NCBI GenBank assembly: GCA_019828595.1 | Contig: JAHQRK010000010.1 | Span: forward strand, 1,922,001 to 1,986,000 | Direction: 5' to 3' | Length of the DNA stretch: 64,000 nucleotides | DNA from: Aphanomyces cochlioides | Taxonomy: Eukaryota; Oomycota; Saprolegniomycetes; Saprolegniales; Verrucalvaceae | In this document: positions 43,093 to 54,234 of the stretch, in pieces | Numbering within the stretch: position 1 is the first letter of the stretch | How the letters are laid out: every line of letters starts with the position of its first letter | Translations under genes and position numbers: made by a program | The notes under the pieces: generated by a model | Seen by the model: only the letters and a program-made list of their open reading frames with translations | Told to the model about the DNA's origin: nothing | Databases searched by the model: none

Positions 43093-44561
43093 TTACAAGC
43101 GGCGTTCAGCTTGATACGCTTTGATGGCTTGGTTGACCGACACTTGGAGTGCTAACTCGAGCAGTTTGCCTCGATGCAGGAAGCTTTCCTGCGCTTCGTT
43201 GACGAGAGCATCTGACTTGCCGCAGACTGAAGGTGGCACAGCGTCAGATTCATTGATGGATAGTGCAGTCATTTCCTCGATGAACGCTGTGAACATGGCC
43301 ACCTTCTCTTTGGTCATGACACACTGCTCTGTTGAATTTGCAACGTTCAGCTCGGGGATCTGACATAACAGAGATAGGCGACATTGACTTGGATCGTCCG
43401 GATCGGCAGCCGCCACAATCCTACAATAGGTTCAATCGATGGAAGCAAGCTAGGGCGCACCAGCCCCATTCGTTCTTGATATTGCCCTGGGCCATCGTTG
43501 GCATCAGAGCATCTTCGAGGACGGATCGCCATGCAATAACATGGCGATCTTCTTCAATGTAGTACTTGTGAATCGTATTTGAGTAAAAGCTCACAGGCGT
43601 CGAAAATGCATCTCGAGGTTGTGCGTACTTGGAGTACACTGTTCGTTTGTCGATGATATCGAGATTCTACACACAGACTCACACTTATTCAAGACGATTC
43701 ACAAGCCTTAAACATACCACAGTTGCGCCTGGAATGAGAGCAGGAGGTTTTTCACCGTTGTAGACTTGCCAACAGGCATTTCCAACAATATGGAAAGGTG
43801 CTGGAAGGGTTAAATGGTAGATCAGTTCAAAGATCGGCATGCCGTCTGGTTGCACGCGAGCACCTGAATGAAAGAGAGACTCTTTGCGCTCAAAGAGACC
43901 GGCATTGATGAAGGCATTTTGCTGACGAGAGTATTGTCTGTCTGCTATGGCATGAATCGCAGCTTCGCGAAGAGATTGTTGAGCAGCCAATTTGCATTCT
44001 TTCCACGCTTCTGACTGAGGGTTTGACAGTGCCTGCAAAAATTTAGTCGACAGCAAATCCACTAAAACGTACCGAGAGACGAGGTTTCTTGGACAAGACA
44101 TTTTGCATGTGCTCGATAAAAGTAGCTTGCTCCATCAAAGCGGTGCGGAGTTGTTCGTTCTCGCGGAGAGATTTGTTCTTCTCAGCCAATTCACGTCTAG
44201 CGGCTTTTTCCCATACAGAGATACCGCTTGCTTTCGTCAGCGTGCCCTTATTTTGCGACAATGCCAGCTGAGCTTTCAATTCCACAACCTGGGCTTGAAG
44301 TTGCAAAATTTCTTCCTTCTGTCGCGTTTCAAAGCGTACGGGTCCTGAAGCTTTGCGCTTGGATGAGTTGGGTCGTTTTGATTTAGGTGAGTTGTCACTC
44401 TCTTCTGACGTCGTTTTATCGGCAGTTGTCGTGACTTCTTCGTCATCTCCTGTCAAAAGATCGACGACATGCTTAAGGTCATCTTGGAGCTGATCGTCGG
44501 AAGCTATGAGGAAATGGAGGTCTCGGACTATGTCCCATGTCGTCGAGTCTTCATGCGCCAT
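43093..44561 (-). CDS. Coiled-coil plus START-like family protein, copy G
   Basis: Four exons: 44073-44561, 43718-44032, 43461-43666, 43093-43420; 445 residues, no lesion. The start chosen is MAHEDST. N-terminus DIVRDLHFLIASDDQL, basic KSKRPNSSKRK, coiled coil (FETRQKEEILQLQAQVVEL, then SVWEKAARRELAEKNKS) ending KKPRLS. Exon 2 (315 nt) has LAAQQSLREAAIHAIADRQ and LPAPFHIVGNACW. Exon 3 is 206 nt, 12 nt longer than in copies B, C, E and F. Exon 4 has CRLSLLCQIPEL and the closing helix LELALQVSVNQAIKAYQ. It lies 328 bp upstream of copy F in tandem. Confidence 0.75.
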
Positions 44562-45656
44562 CGGCGTTCGATTTTTGATGATTGACAATGTGAAATGGTC
44601 TTTTCCGGATAACGATCATCTTATCCGTAACTTGTTGCTGCATTGTTGAGTTCGGATAGTTCGATAGGGTTATCCGGATGACCAAGATCGCCATGCATGT
44701 CTGCACAATGGAGAAACCACACCACTCCATGTTGCATCTCGTCAGAAAGACTAGGATACAAGTGAGATGCACCACGGATAACTTCCAGCAATAGCTGGAT
44801 AAAGACGAAATCATGGTGTCGATTGGTGTACGCTTTCAATATCTTTGCTATTGGCCACGACATGCTTGGGAATTGCCACTTTGATGGACAGGTAGGAGGA
44901 TAGCCAAGGTCGATCAAACCTTCAGTTGGTGCAAAGTTTTGGCGGCGGTTCAATCCATTGCTTTTGTTTGATCTACAGCCGCTGATTTAATGTCGTTACT
45001 CGCACTGAAGTCGTTAAGTCGTTCATAGAACTCGGACGGTCTTTGATTTACTTTTCAACGTGAGAGACATCAACCTATTCTTTGCACGAAATGGAGCTCA
45101 CTGGTATCAGCAGCGAAGCGAAATGACTGGGATAAGACGCCATGGTAAAAATAGATCAAACGAAATACTAAACAAGAGGTGTTGCCGAGTGCTTCATTGT
45201 ACTATTACGTAGTATATGATAAAGCCAAAACTCTAATGTAGGCTTCACAGCCTTGGCGGGAGTCAACTGCAGTGAAAACGCACCCGTAGGCTTGGCAGGG
45301 CGTTGTCCTGCTATCAGGAATGTTCATCTCGCCAAAATAGCTTTGGTTACCGTGACGAGCTACAATATGAAATCCAAGTACTCGGAAACGACACGATCTT
45401 TCATTTACAGGGTTTTAGACTCACTCATAAACTTTAATCTCCTCACAACTTGACTCGTGGCCTTAGAGCAAACGATGTGACTGTTCAAGATCGCAAATGA
45501 TCCGGATAAATATCCGGATGATTATGTAGAATAAAATAATTTCCTCGCCTTCAAATACTATTATCCAATGTAAATAAAAATTTGGAATAATATTACACCA
45601 TACCAGTGTCCACCAGCCAATCTGAATTGCCAATTTCCATCCAAGTGCAGAAGACC
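44562..45656. promoter_or_regulatory. Intergenic region with CCGGATA-type words
   Basis: The region separates divergent copy G and SDA1. Words of the type TATCCGGATA occur near 44605, 44622, 44650, 44671 and 45497-45515, close to both gene starts. No gene is supported inside it; a minus frame at 44621-44953 has no motif. Confidence 0.4.
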
Positions 45657-47810
45657 ATGGATGGGTCCCGCACCGACGTGATGGGCAAGCTCCCGCAGCT
45701 CCAGAACATGATCAAGCGCGATCCAGATGCCTACCGCGATGAATTCATGATGCAGTTGCGACACTACGAAAGCGAAGTGGCAATTTTCCGCCTCCAGCCC
45801 AGCAAACAGTCGGAACAGTTTGGACATCTTGTCACATTCCTCTCGCATGTCTCGACCTGTTATCCCGAAGAGCTTGCGTCGTTCCCAGCGGACTTGATAC
45901 ATTTATTGGAGAAGCACTCGGCGGTCTTGGAACCTACGCTGCGCAAGACGCTTGTCCAAGCGTTGATTCTCATGCGAAACAAAAATGTCGTCGACGCGCT
46001 TGTCTTGCTCAAACTCTTCTTCGAGCTATTCCGCGTACCGGACAAACGCCTCCGCGAGCTTCTCTACTCGCATATTGTGTACGATATCAAGAAAATGCAC
46101 ACGGACGGCGGTGGACGCAACGAAAAAGTCATGCGAGGTCTCCAGAATTTCATGTACTCGATGGTGGCGGACGAGAACGAAATCGCCGCCATCAAGTCGC
46201 TCCACGTGCTCATTTCGCTCTACCGCAAGCGTATTTGGTGCGATGCTCGCACTGTGAACTGCATTGCGACTGCTTGTACGTCCAAGACGACACGAGTCAT
46301 GGTCACCGCCTTGCAATTCTTCCTCGGCATCGACGCCGACATCCTCGAAGACGATGAAGAGGAAAAAGAAAAAGTCAAAGCCCAAGTCGAAGTCAACTAT
46401 CACTCGTACTCCAAGAAGACGAAATCGCGCTACAAGCACACGCGATCTCAGCTTGTCAAGAACCGCAAAGCCCGCAAGCGCAACCTCGAGCACGACGGGA
46501 CGTTTCCAGCCATTGATCTGCTCAATGATCCCCAAGGCGTTGCGGAAAGACAATTGCGCATCTTGAAAGCGTCGAACGAACGCTTTGAAGTGCGCATGCT
46601 CATGATGGACTTCATCGGGCGCTTGATCGGCCAGCACAAGCTCATCTTGCTCGCCTTCTATCCCTTGCTGCAGCGCTACTTGACGGCCCACCAGCAAAAA
46701 GTGACCAATATCTTGGCCTACTTGGTCCAAGCGTGCCACGAGGACATTCCGCCAGAAGAAATCATGCCTGTCGTCAAGACAATCGCAAATTCCTTCATCG
46801 TGGAGCGCTGCTCGAGCGAAGTCATCGCCGTTGGTATCAACGCCGTGCGCGAAATCTTTGCCCGTGTCCCGCTCGTGATGGAAGAAGACGGCATGGATGC
46901 ACTCATTCAAGACTTGATCATGTTCAACAAGAGCCGCGACAAGACGTGCGTGATTGCCGCCCGTGGCGTGCTCAACCTCATCCGTGAAGTCCATCCAAGT
47001 CTGTTGAAGCGCAAGGACCGCGGCAAATTCCACAACGAGACGGCAAGACCTAAAGCTTTCGGTGAATTGCGTGCTCTGGAAGGTGTCGAAGGCGCCGAAT
47101 TGCTCATGCAAGCTGAAGCCGCTGGTCGATTCGATGGCGAAGACAACCAAGACGGCTGGGATATTGACGACGAAGCTGAAGATGCTGGCGCTGAGAGTGA
47201 AGACGGATGGGTAGATGTCGATGAAAATGAATCCGATGAAGATAGCAATGGCTTGCATTCGGACTCTGAAGAGGAAGAGGAAGAAGAGGAAGAGGAAGAA
47301 GAGGAAGAAGGCGACGAAGACGGGGAAGAGACGGAGGAATCCAACGCCCCGACAACGATTCCACAGTCGGAACGTATTGATGCCAAGCGCATCTTGACGC
47401 CGAAAGATTTCGAGCGCATTGAGATGCTCAAGAAAGAAGCGGCCGAAGCGGCCAAAGACCCAAAGGCTCGTCGAAAGCGTAAAGCCGAAGCGATTGAAAA
47501 GAAAGCGCTCGAATCCAACCATGCTGTCGTCGATCCCGCGTCGCTCGAAGGTTATTCCAAGAAGAAGCGCCAGACGATGGAAGAACGCCTGCGCACAGTC
47601 TTGGAAGGCCGTGAGAACTTCAAACACAAACAGAAGGGCGGCGGTACGACCAACCGCGAAAAGGCTCGCTTGAAGAACTTTTTGATGCTCAAGAAGAGTT
47701 TCAACGTGCAGTCAAAAGTGCTCAAGTCGACCCGAGAGATCCAACACCTCAAGAACAAGACCGTCAAGACCGTCACGAAACGAGACGCCAAGAAGCGGCG
47801 GCGAACATAA
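45657..47810 (+). CDS. SDA1: SDA1 homolog, 60S ribosome biogenesis factor
   Basis: A single-exon frame of 717 residues. SDA1 is a nucleolar/nuclear protein needed for pre-60S maturation and export. The N-terminal half has the NUC130/3NT block with LPQLQNMIKRDPDAYRDEF, QFGHLVTFLSHVSTCYP, TLRKTLVQALILMRNK and ALQFFLGID. The middle has RMLMMDFIGRLIGQHKLILL and the SDA1 block EEIMPVVKTIANSFIVERC. An acidic stretch with a long Glu run lies at about residues 535-560, followed by a basic tail GGTTNREKARLKNFLMLKK and RDAKKRRRT. Length and order match the family. The start is the ATG of MDGSRTD; an in-frame GTG upstream is not credible. Codon use is GC-richer than in the neighbouring repeats. Confidence 0.96.
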   Translation: MDGSRTDVMGKLPQLQNMIKRDPDAYRDEFMMQLRHYESEVAIFRLQPSKQSEQFGHLVTFLSHVSTCYPEELASFPADLIHLLEKHSAVLEPTLRKTLVQALILMRNKNVVDALVLLKLFFELFRVPDKRLRELLYSHIVYDIKKMHTDGGGRNEKVMRGLQNFMYSMVADENEIAAIKSLHVLISLYRKRIWCDARTVNCIATACTSKTTRVMVTALQFFLGIDADILEDDEEEKEKVKAQVEVNYHSYSKKTKSRYKHTRSQLVKNRKARKRNLEHDGTFPAIDLLNDPQGVAERQLRILKASNERFEVRMLMMDFIGRLIGQHKLILLAFYPLLQRYLTAHQQKVTNILAYLVQACHEDIPPEEIMPVVKTIANSFIVERCSSEVIAVGINAVREIFARVPLVMEEDGMDALIQDLIMFNKSRDKTCVIAARGVLNLIREVHPSLLKRKDRGKFHNETARPKAFGELRALEGVEGAELLMQAEAAGRFDGEDNQDGWDIDDEAEDAGAESEDGWVDVDENESDEDSNGLHSDSEEEEEEEEEEEEEEGDEDGEETEESNAPTTIPQSERIDAKRILTPKDFERIEMLKKEAAEAAKDPKARRKRKAEAIEKKALESNHAVVDPASLEGYSKKKRQTMEERLRTVLEGRENFKHKQKGGGTTNREKARLKNFLMLKKSFNVQSKVLKSTREIQHLKNKTVKTVTKRDAKKRRRT

Positions 47811-48189
47811 ATTTAACAAAGTGCTATCCATTTTTCCATTGCAAGGTAAATCTTCTTTGGACATCGCGCTACTGCAGTCGACGACAGCCAAATGTCAACG
47901 AGCAGAGATTTGCGCCCCAAATAATGTTTCACGTTGTGTCATTACCTCATTCATTGACACACGAGGATCGCACAGGCGTGAGAGACTTCATCCAGAGCCA
48001 AACTTGAAAGCGGTGCCGTGTTCGAAAAGTTATTCACCGGGGGGGCCAGGGGGATAGTGGGGGTTGTAGGGGCGACAACCGTATGAGGGGATACTCTATG
48101 TTGAAAGCTCGCGCAATGAATTCCCCCACTAGAAAGCGCGTGGGGTCATGAGATGGCTTGGGTAATATTTCTTGAAGTTAAGAGATTTG
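47811..48189. terminator. Convergent 3' region between SDA1 and the aspartic protease
   Basis: A G-rich patch (ccgggggggccagggggatagtgggggttg) sits at about 48037-48070. Both neighbouring genes end here, so the region should contain both polyadenylation signals; none was identified with confidence. Confidence 0.3.
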
Positions 48190-49813
48190 TTAGAGGAGTG
48201 GTGCGAGAATGAAAGCCACGACGGCAAGCACAAGGAAAGGATCCAAGAGTGACTTGGTCGCTGGATTGGATATCGTTGTGGGGGTGGTGATGTTGGTAAA
48301 TGTCGTGGGAGGAGACGTCGCGCCTTTGATCAGGACCGATTCTATCCATGTCGAATGGTCATTCGACTGCATTGTAAAGCGTGCGATGTACCTGTAGCTT
48401 GCGTTCTAGAACAATTAGCCTTGGCAAATCCAATCTGTTGCTTCTCGAGGTCGAAGAGGACATCATAGTGCAGCATAAAGTTCGCCCCGAGGACTAAATC
48501 ATACGTCAAACACAGCAGACACGGGTCAAGCTACCTCCGCCAAGGTCTAGACCTCGTGAAAAGCCCAAGATAAAGCGTCCGGTGGATGGATCGATCAGGA
48601 CGTACTGCTCTGGCCCCATGTCGATCGTCGCACTTGTCAAATTGGTCGTGACACCGCGTAAGACAAGTTTCAGACGAGGCAAGGCTTGGATTTGCGCGAT
48701 TGACAACACCGTGGATGCCGTTGGAAGCCCCGCACGGTACAGTCGATTCACGAATTCATCATAGACAACGCCTGGTAATCGAGAAATCGTCGATCCGCTA
48801 TCCAAAAGAAAGGTTTTGCCGCCGCCGTAGCCCACATACGACGTCGATGGAATCCCCAACGACGCATTGCCAACGAAAATGTCGACCAGATCGATCCAGT
48901 ACTTGGCTTCGTTTTTAGCCAGCGGTGTGTAGATGGTAGGGCCGTCATGGAGCGACAAATCTTGACCACCAAGGACAAACGTACCACCAGTCGCGTCAAA
49001 GCAAAGGGAGAAGACATTTCGAGCGACTCGGGACGCAGAGACCATTGCAGCAAGAATCGTCGGTGCATTCTGCTGCATGCCGAGAATGCCCGATTCGTTT
49101 TGAGTCTTGAATTGTCCTGGAAAACGATGACGACGATGGGTAGAGAGGACAAACGTACCTCCGACTGATGTTTGACAACCGACTGGCAATGGAACAGCGT
49201 TCGCTTGGACGATGGAGCTCAATGAACCGCCGTTTAGAGCGCCAATGTAACTTTGCTCTTGTACGACAAATGCGTCCATGGCGCTGCCGTCGGCATATTC
49301 CTGTCGCTACATGTGAGCCAATGTGCAAATTGGACAAAATCTCGACCTGGTGGATCGTGCATTGAGTCTTGGACGGACAGGAAGTACATGGAAAGGATCC
49401 CAAGCACGATACGTTGCGCACAGTCGTCGATTTCGCTGGATTGTACGCTGGACGATCGCCATTGGGATTGCAATTTGCGCATCTACGCAGTTGAATCAGC
49501 CCTTCAACACGACTCATTTCAAACGAGGAACAAGCGACGGCTGTAAAAGCACTGGCTGTATCGATGATCACCGTCGCTCGTTGTGGAGGAATGCCCAAGT
49601 AGAGCTCGGCAAAGTGTGAACTAGAGCGGAAATGAGATGCGCCTTCAATGCCGAGACTTACTTCCAGTACGCACCGATGCTCTGTTCGTTGTATTGAGCT
49701 CCGGCGTCTTCTAATCGTCTCTGTGCGGAGCTTCGAGCGAGCGGAAGACGAACGATCTGGTCTGCTGCTGCTGTAGCTATGAAGAATGCCCAAAGGAAGG
49801 CTGTGGCTGGCAT
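48190..49813 (-). CDS. Pepsin-type aspartic protease (family A1) with signal peptide and C-terminal hydrophobic tail
   Basis: Six exons: 49662-49813, 49347-49620, 49159-49306, 48535-49116, 48392-48493, 48190-48341; introns are 40-50 bp, and the total is 469 residues with a continuous frame. Residues 1-17 (MPATAFLWAFFIATAAA) form a signal peptide. The first catalytic site reads VIIDTASAFTAVAC (DTAS in place of the usual DTGS); the second is KTFLLDSGSTISRLP. A YADGS flap-type block and LGANFMLHYDVLFDLE near the end are typical. The last exon has a Thr/Pro-rich stalk and ends in LDPFLVLAVVAFILAPLL, fitting a GPI-anchor signal or membrane anchor. It is predicted to work at the cell surface or in the wall, or to be secreted. 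Confidence 0.88.
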
Positions 49814-50609
49814 TTCTTGTCGATGGACGCACGATGCACGATGGCTCTCGGTCGTAGAGGCCTTGTGTCAATAGTGCCAAGTTGAAATTTCCTTAATTCA
49901 ATACGACACTTGGATTCATATCACAAAAAATCTCATCATCGTCAACAACCAACGAGACTGCAACAACAACGCGCCTGTTGCGCTTGCACCTATCGACGAG
50001 CAAGCAGCGCTCTCACTATTCAATTGATCGTCACGGCGTTTTACCCCATAGGAAGTGGATAGAATCAAGCCTTTGCAGTTTAATCTTCCAGCAAAATAAC
50101 TGGCGCACATAGCGAACAATATGCATCGCTCACTCTGAAATACTGCAAAATGAAGCAAGCGAAGCACCGCCGCATCGCTAACCTCACTACGCTGTAAAGC
50201 GTAGCTACTAGAGCGTAGTGGAAAAGTCAAAGCGCTCTTGTCAAATCAACGAATCTTCGACACCTCGACTGCATCTTGCCATGACAATTGCGCCGAGTTT
50301 GATTGAAGGAAACCCATATCAGTGGATTTTCACTGCATTTTAAAATATTTTTAAATTATATGGCATTTTATATCCAACATGACGGCATCCAGCGTGAGAA
50401 TCGTCCAAGCCTAGCTGAAAGAATGCGCTCTCTCCTGCTGAGGTTCACGGTATACCTGCGCTCTTCATGAAGCATCGACCAATCTCAGCGACAGCTCTTC
50501 TGCTGCTGCTGTTTGTGAATTATATTGGCCATCCACTGTTTTTAAATCCATTTGAAATTATTTTGAACGCATGAACGTTGCATGGTTGTGAGGCGATTGT
50601 AACATTTGG
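49814..50609. other. Intergenic, nothing recognised
   Basis: About 800 bp between the protease start and the end of the first glycosyltransferase. No gene is supported. Confidence 0.4.
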
Positions 50610-52129
50610 CTAGACGTTGCTCTTTTCAGGGTCTTTGCGCTTGGGCATTCTCGTGAAAACGACGTAGGCTAGGACGACGAAAGCGACCATGAAGAAGCCG
50701 CCAGCAAACATTTGATCCGATGGCATGGAAATGCCCCGCAGGGCTTGTAATTTGGGCGTTTCTTCGATCGTTGGCTTGTCGGGTTCGCCCATTTTCCAAT
50801 CGCCCAACAATTCTTCGACTTCGGATGGATCGGTGTACGGCACCCAGTAGAGTTGACGACACGTATCCTTGTCTTGCTCTTCAGGGTTGAATGTCACGCC
50901 GGAAAACTCGAGGTAGTCCTGAAGTGACCGCGTTTTGCCCATGGCATATTTGGTCGTCAGCTCAAACGTGTCCACTTCACCGGTGAATGGCCAGTCGACC
51001 ACGAGACGAAAGCGGTTCTCGGCCATCGTGCGTTCTTTCTTGTGCTGCTTGGCGTCTACTTGGATATGTTCGAAGTGGTTGGGTGATTGAGTATAATTGT
51101 GATATACGACGGAGCCCGTCCTGGAAGGGGAGTAGATGTCGTAGCCAGCAGTCCAGAGATGCGAAGAGCGGAGGAATTCTTCTCCATCAAACATCCAAAG
51201 CATATGTGGGTCCACGGGGACGCGCTTCTCAGCGTGGCATTTGCTGAATGAAAAGCCACCAGCCCAGAGTGCAGTCAATTGGGGAAACTTTGGCTGGACA
51301 ATTAAATCCGCGGCGACGTTGCGGACAAGTCCATTTGTTCCTCGAGTTGTTTGACAATTGTGTGGTAAATGGTACGGTGCTAAAAGGGTGACAACCATGA
51401 GAATTTTGCAAGAAGATCGTTGTCGTTACCATTGTTGGTTCCATCTTCGTGGATAAAATCGCGCAAATCATGGATGTAAGTGGACAAGACGGCCATTTCA
51501 TTGTGGGTTGTCTTCCAGTCCGAGACAAGGCCAATATCCCAATCGTTCGTGAAAACACTGTGCGCATCCAACTGCAAGCAAAATTCTTCATCTTCGATCA
51601 TCTGCTGCTGTAGATGACGCGCGTAAACTGGTCCTCGAGCTTCGTCAGCATGAAATTCCTCGACGCGGATCTGTTTATGGTATCTGCACTTCTCATATGG
51701 CCATTCTTCATTCGCTAGCTTGCAGTACTCTTCGATGCATCTTGGATCATCGTCTAAGACTTGATCCACCACACCAAAGAAAAGGCGCGAAGGCTTATTT
51801 GCTCGTTGAAAGCCTGTGAAAAGAGTGTATCCACATCGAGGACCATCACGGAACGAGCTCAAGCCGACAAAGATACCGTACGAGTCTGGGATACGTGGTG
51901 CAGGCGGTCGCAAATGCTTTTTCAAGTTGTCGAGTGGAATGTTTTGCGTTTCGGGGTACAACACGACATCCTTGTTGGGTCTCTTCCATTCCGTATCGTA
52001 TGGATCGTCTGGATTACGATCCGCGTACGTCAGAGTTTGGGTAACGCCATAAGGTGCTGGAATCGACGTTCCTGCCGCTGCACTGCCGCTCAGGAAGAGC
52101 AACGTACTCACCACCGAAGACACCTTCAT
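50610..52129 (-). CDS. Glycosyltransferase (GlcNAc), type I membrane protein, copy 1
   Basis: Two exons, 51430-52129 and 50610-51379, with a 50-bp intron; 489 residues. The layout fits the GlcNAc-transferase family Pfam PF11397 (the family acting on skp1-type or surface glycoproteins). Visible: N-terminal signal-like MKVSSVVSTLLFLSGSAAAG, then IPDSYGIFVGLSSFRDGPRC, RLFFGVVDQV, EEFCLQLDAHSVFTNDWDIG with a metal-binding DxH, AGGFSFSKCHAEKRVPVDP and FDGEEFLRSSHLWTAGYD. A C-terminal helix, MFAGGFFMVAFVVLAYVVF, with a basic end KRKDPEK, anchors it. It is a tandem paralog of copy 2, with the intron at the same place. The 110 bp before the start contain five CCGGATA-type words. Confidence 0.88.
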
Positions 52130-52618
52130 CGAGACACTTTGGCAAATGCCATAGACACAAGATGACACAATATCCGGACACTTTGTGTCATATCCGGATG
52201 ATCATCAAAATATCCGGATATTTACACCAGGCAATCCGGATAAATAGAGCACTGGATAGTTATCATTGATGAATCCTTCTCCTTTTGTGGGGGAGATCAG
52301 GCTTCTTCATGAGAATTTCCTCAATCAGAGCTGCCTGAGGAATCAGCGTTGCATTGGGAGCAGCCTGAGGAAACGATGTTGACAGTTGTGCTTTGTGATA
52401 TGTTATCCGGATGATGGCCAGTGGGGATATTTGCCAGTGGGAGGGGCACGGTGATGGATCCATTTCGAATTCCAACGCGTGGAAACGTGACTGTGAATTT
52501 TTCATCGTTCGCACCTTTCAAGGAAGAAGTCGATTCCAACCTGCCATAGTAATTGCAAGTTATACATCCTAGGGGGAAGTGAAATGACAGATACAAGGCA
52601 TAAATAACGTCGTTCATG
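52130..52618. promoter_or_regulatory. Upstream region of glycosyltransferase copy 1 with CCGGATA words
   Basis: Words atccggaca, atccggatgat, atccggatattt and atccggataaat lie at about 52170-52250, 40-120 bp before the start of copy 1. The rest of the region has open frames but no recognised gene. Confidence 0.4.
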
Positions 52619-54234
52619 TTAACGGCCTGCATCGTTGGCTTTGGAGCGGAAGATGCGACGGAATCGGCGCCATAGGGGATCGTTCGTGTACACAATGACG
52701 CCAAAAACAACAACAACGACGACGGAGATGGCAAATACGTTCATCACACGGTGTTGCTTTTTCCCAGTTCGGAGGTTGGCTTGAGGTGCTGATGCTGCTT
52801 GAGTGACGTTGATCGCAAACGGAAGGGCACTGATGGTAGAAGTTGGACGCGGAGTCTTGCGCTTTGTTGGTCGAGGCGTTGGTGGGGGCGTCATAGTATA
52901 GCCAGGCAGAAGAGCTTCCACGGACGATGGGTCAGAGTAAGGAACCCAATGGAGCTGTTTGCATGACCCAGTGTCCTTCTTACCAGGTTCAAACGTGACG
53001 CCAGAGAAATTCAAGTACTGATCCAAAGTTCTAGCCGTGCCCCAAGGGTACTTGTCAAGCTCTTCACCATCCAGCAAGCCTTTGAACGGTATTTTCACGG
53101 CAAACTTGAACCGGTTGACACCCATTTCTTCCTCTCGTTTCTTCTGTTCTTGATCGACTTGGATATGCTCAAATCGAGCTGGTACAGACGTGTAATTGTG
53201 ATACACAACGGCACCAACTTTGCTAGGCGAATACAGGTCGTAGCCATGAGTCCACAAATGCGAGGCACGGAGGAATTCTTCGCCGTCAAAAACCCAGTGG
53301 TTGTGATTGTCAATAAGCACGCGGCGCTCGGCATGACATTTGCTAAAAGAAAGCCCGGCACCCCAGAGAGCAGTCATTTGGGGATGTTTCGGCTGGAGAA
53401 TGAGATCAGCGCCAATGCTACGGACAAGAGTATTGCCTCCTCGCATAGTTTGACAAATATGTGGCAAATGGTTAGGAGCTAGGGGAGTAAACGATGAGCA
53501 CAACAACAAATAGCCGAACACGTACGATTGTTAGAGCCGTCTGGATTGATGAAGTTGTGCAAGTCATGGAGATACGTTGTCAAGACTCCCATTTCGTTCT
53601 GGGTGGTCTTCCAATCTTCGACTAGACCCAGATCCCATCCATTCGTAAAGACGCTGTGCGCATCGAGCTGGAGACAAAATTCTTCGTTGCGTACGAGCTT
53701 TTGTTGGTAATGGCGAGCCAAAGTCGGTCCTCGTGAATCCGATGCTTTGCGTTCGTCCACTCGAACCTGTGACTTGTACTTGCAGTCTTCGTTTGGCCAT
53801 TCTACCTTAGCAAGCTTGCAATACTCGTCAATGCAACGCGCGTCTCCGTCATTAACTTGATCAACAATGCCAAAGTACAATCGATCAGCGTGAGCTGCAC
53901 GTTTGAAGCCTGTAAAGACCGTGTATCCACATCGTACGCCATCACGGAAGACTGATAGACCGACAAAAATATCAAAGACAGCAGGAATACGAGGCGGTGG
54001 TGGACGAAGGTGCGCATATGCCGGATCCAGTGGGATATTCTGCGTCTCAGGGTACAAAGTGATTTCAGTGTTTGGTCCTTTCTTCTCCTTGCTGTATGGA
54101 TCGTCGCCATGGTTTGCAAACGATAAAGTATGAGTGACACCTGGGGGGACAGTCGTCGCTGTGTCTTCAGCGGTAATAGCTGCCTTGGACATGCAAATCG
54201 CGAGCACCACGAAGCGCAGCATGGACGTCCTCAT
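52619..54234 (-). CDS. Glycosyltransferase (GlcNAc), type I membrane protein, copy 2
   Basis: Two exons, 53526-54234 and 52619-53478, with a 47-bp intron; 522 residues. It has the same domain order as copy 1: signal peptide MLRFVVLAICMSKAAITA, PAVFDIFVGLSVFRDGVRC, RLYFGIVDQVNDGDARCIDE, EEFCLQLDAHSVFTNGWDLG, GAGLSFSKCHAERRVLID and FDGEEFLRASHLWTHGYD. A Pro/Thr/Arg-rich linker precedes the membrane helix VMNVFAISVVVVVVFGVIVY and a basic cytoplasmic tail. The intron sits at the same codon region (after the SNN/TNN motif) as in copy 1, so they arose by tandem duplication. Confidence 0.88.

Noticed and set aside
47265..47340. GAA/GAG microsatellite in SDA1 as a foreign insertion
   Set aside because: It encodes the acidic run that SDA1 proteins normally carry before the basic tail.
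46026..47627. 533-codon minus-strand frame inside SDA1
   Set aside because: It is the shadow of a GC-rich, strongly biased coding sequence; the plus strand encodes a clear SDA1 protein.
49916..50230. Minus-strand frame between the protease and glycosyltransferase genes
   Set aside because: No motif, no splice support and ordinary intergenic composition.
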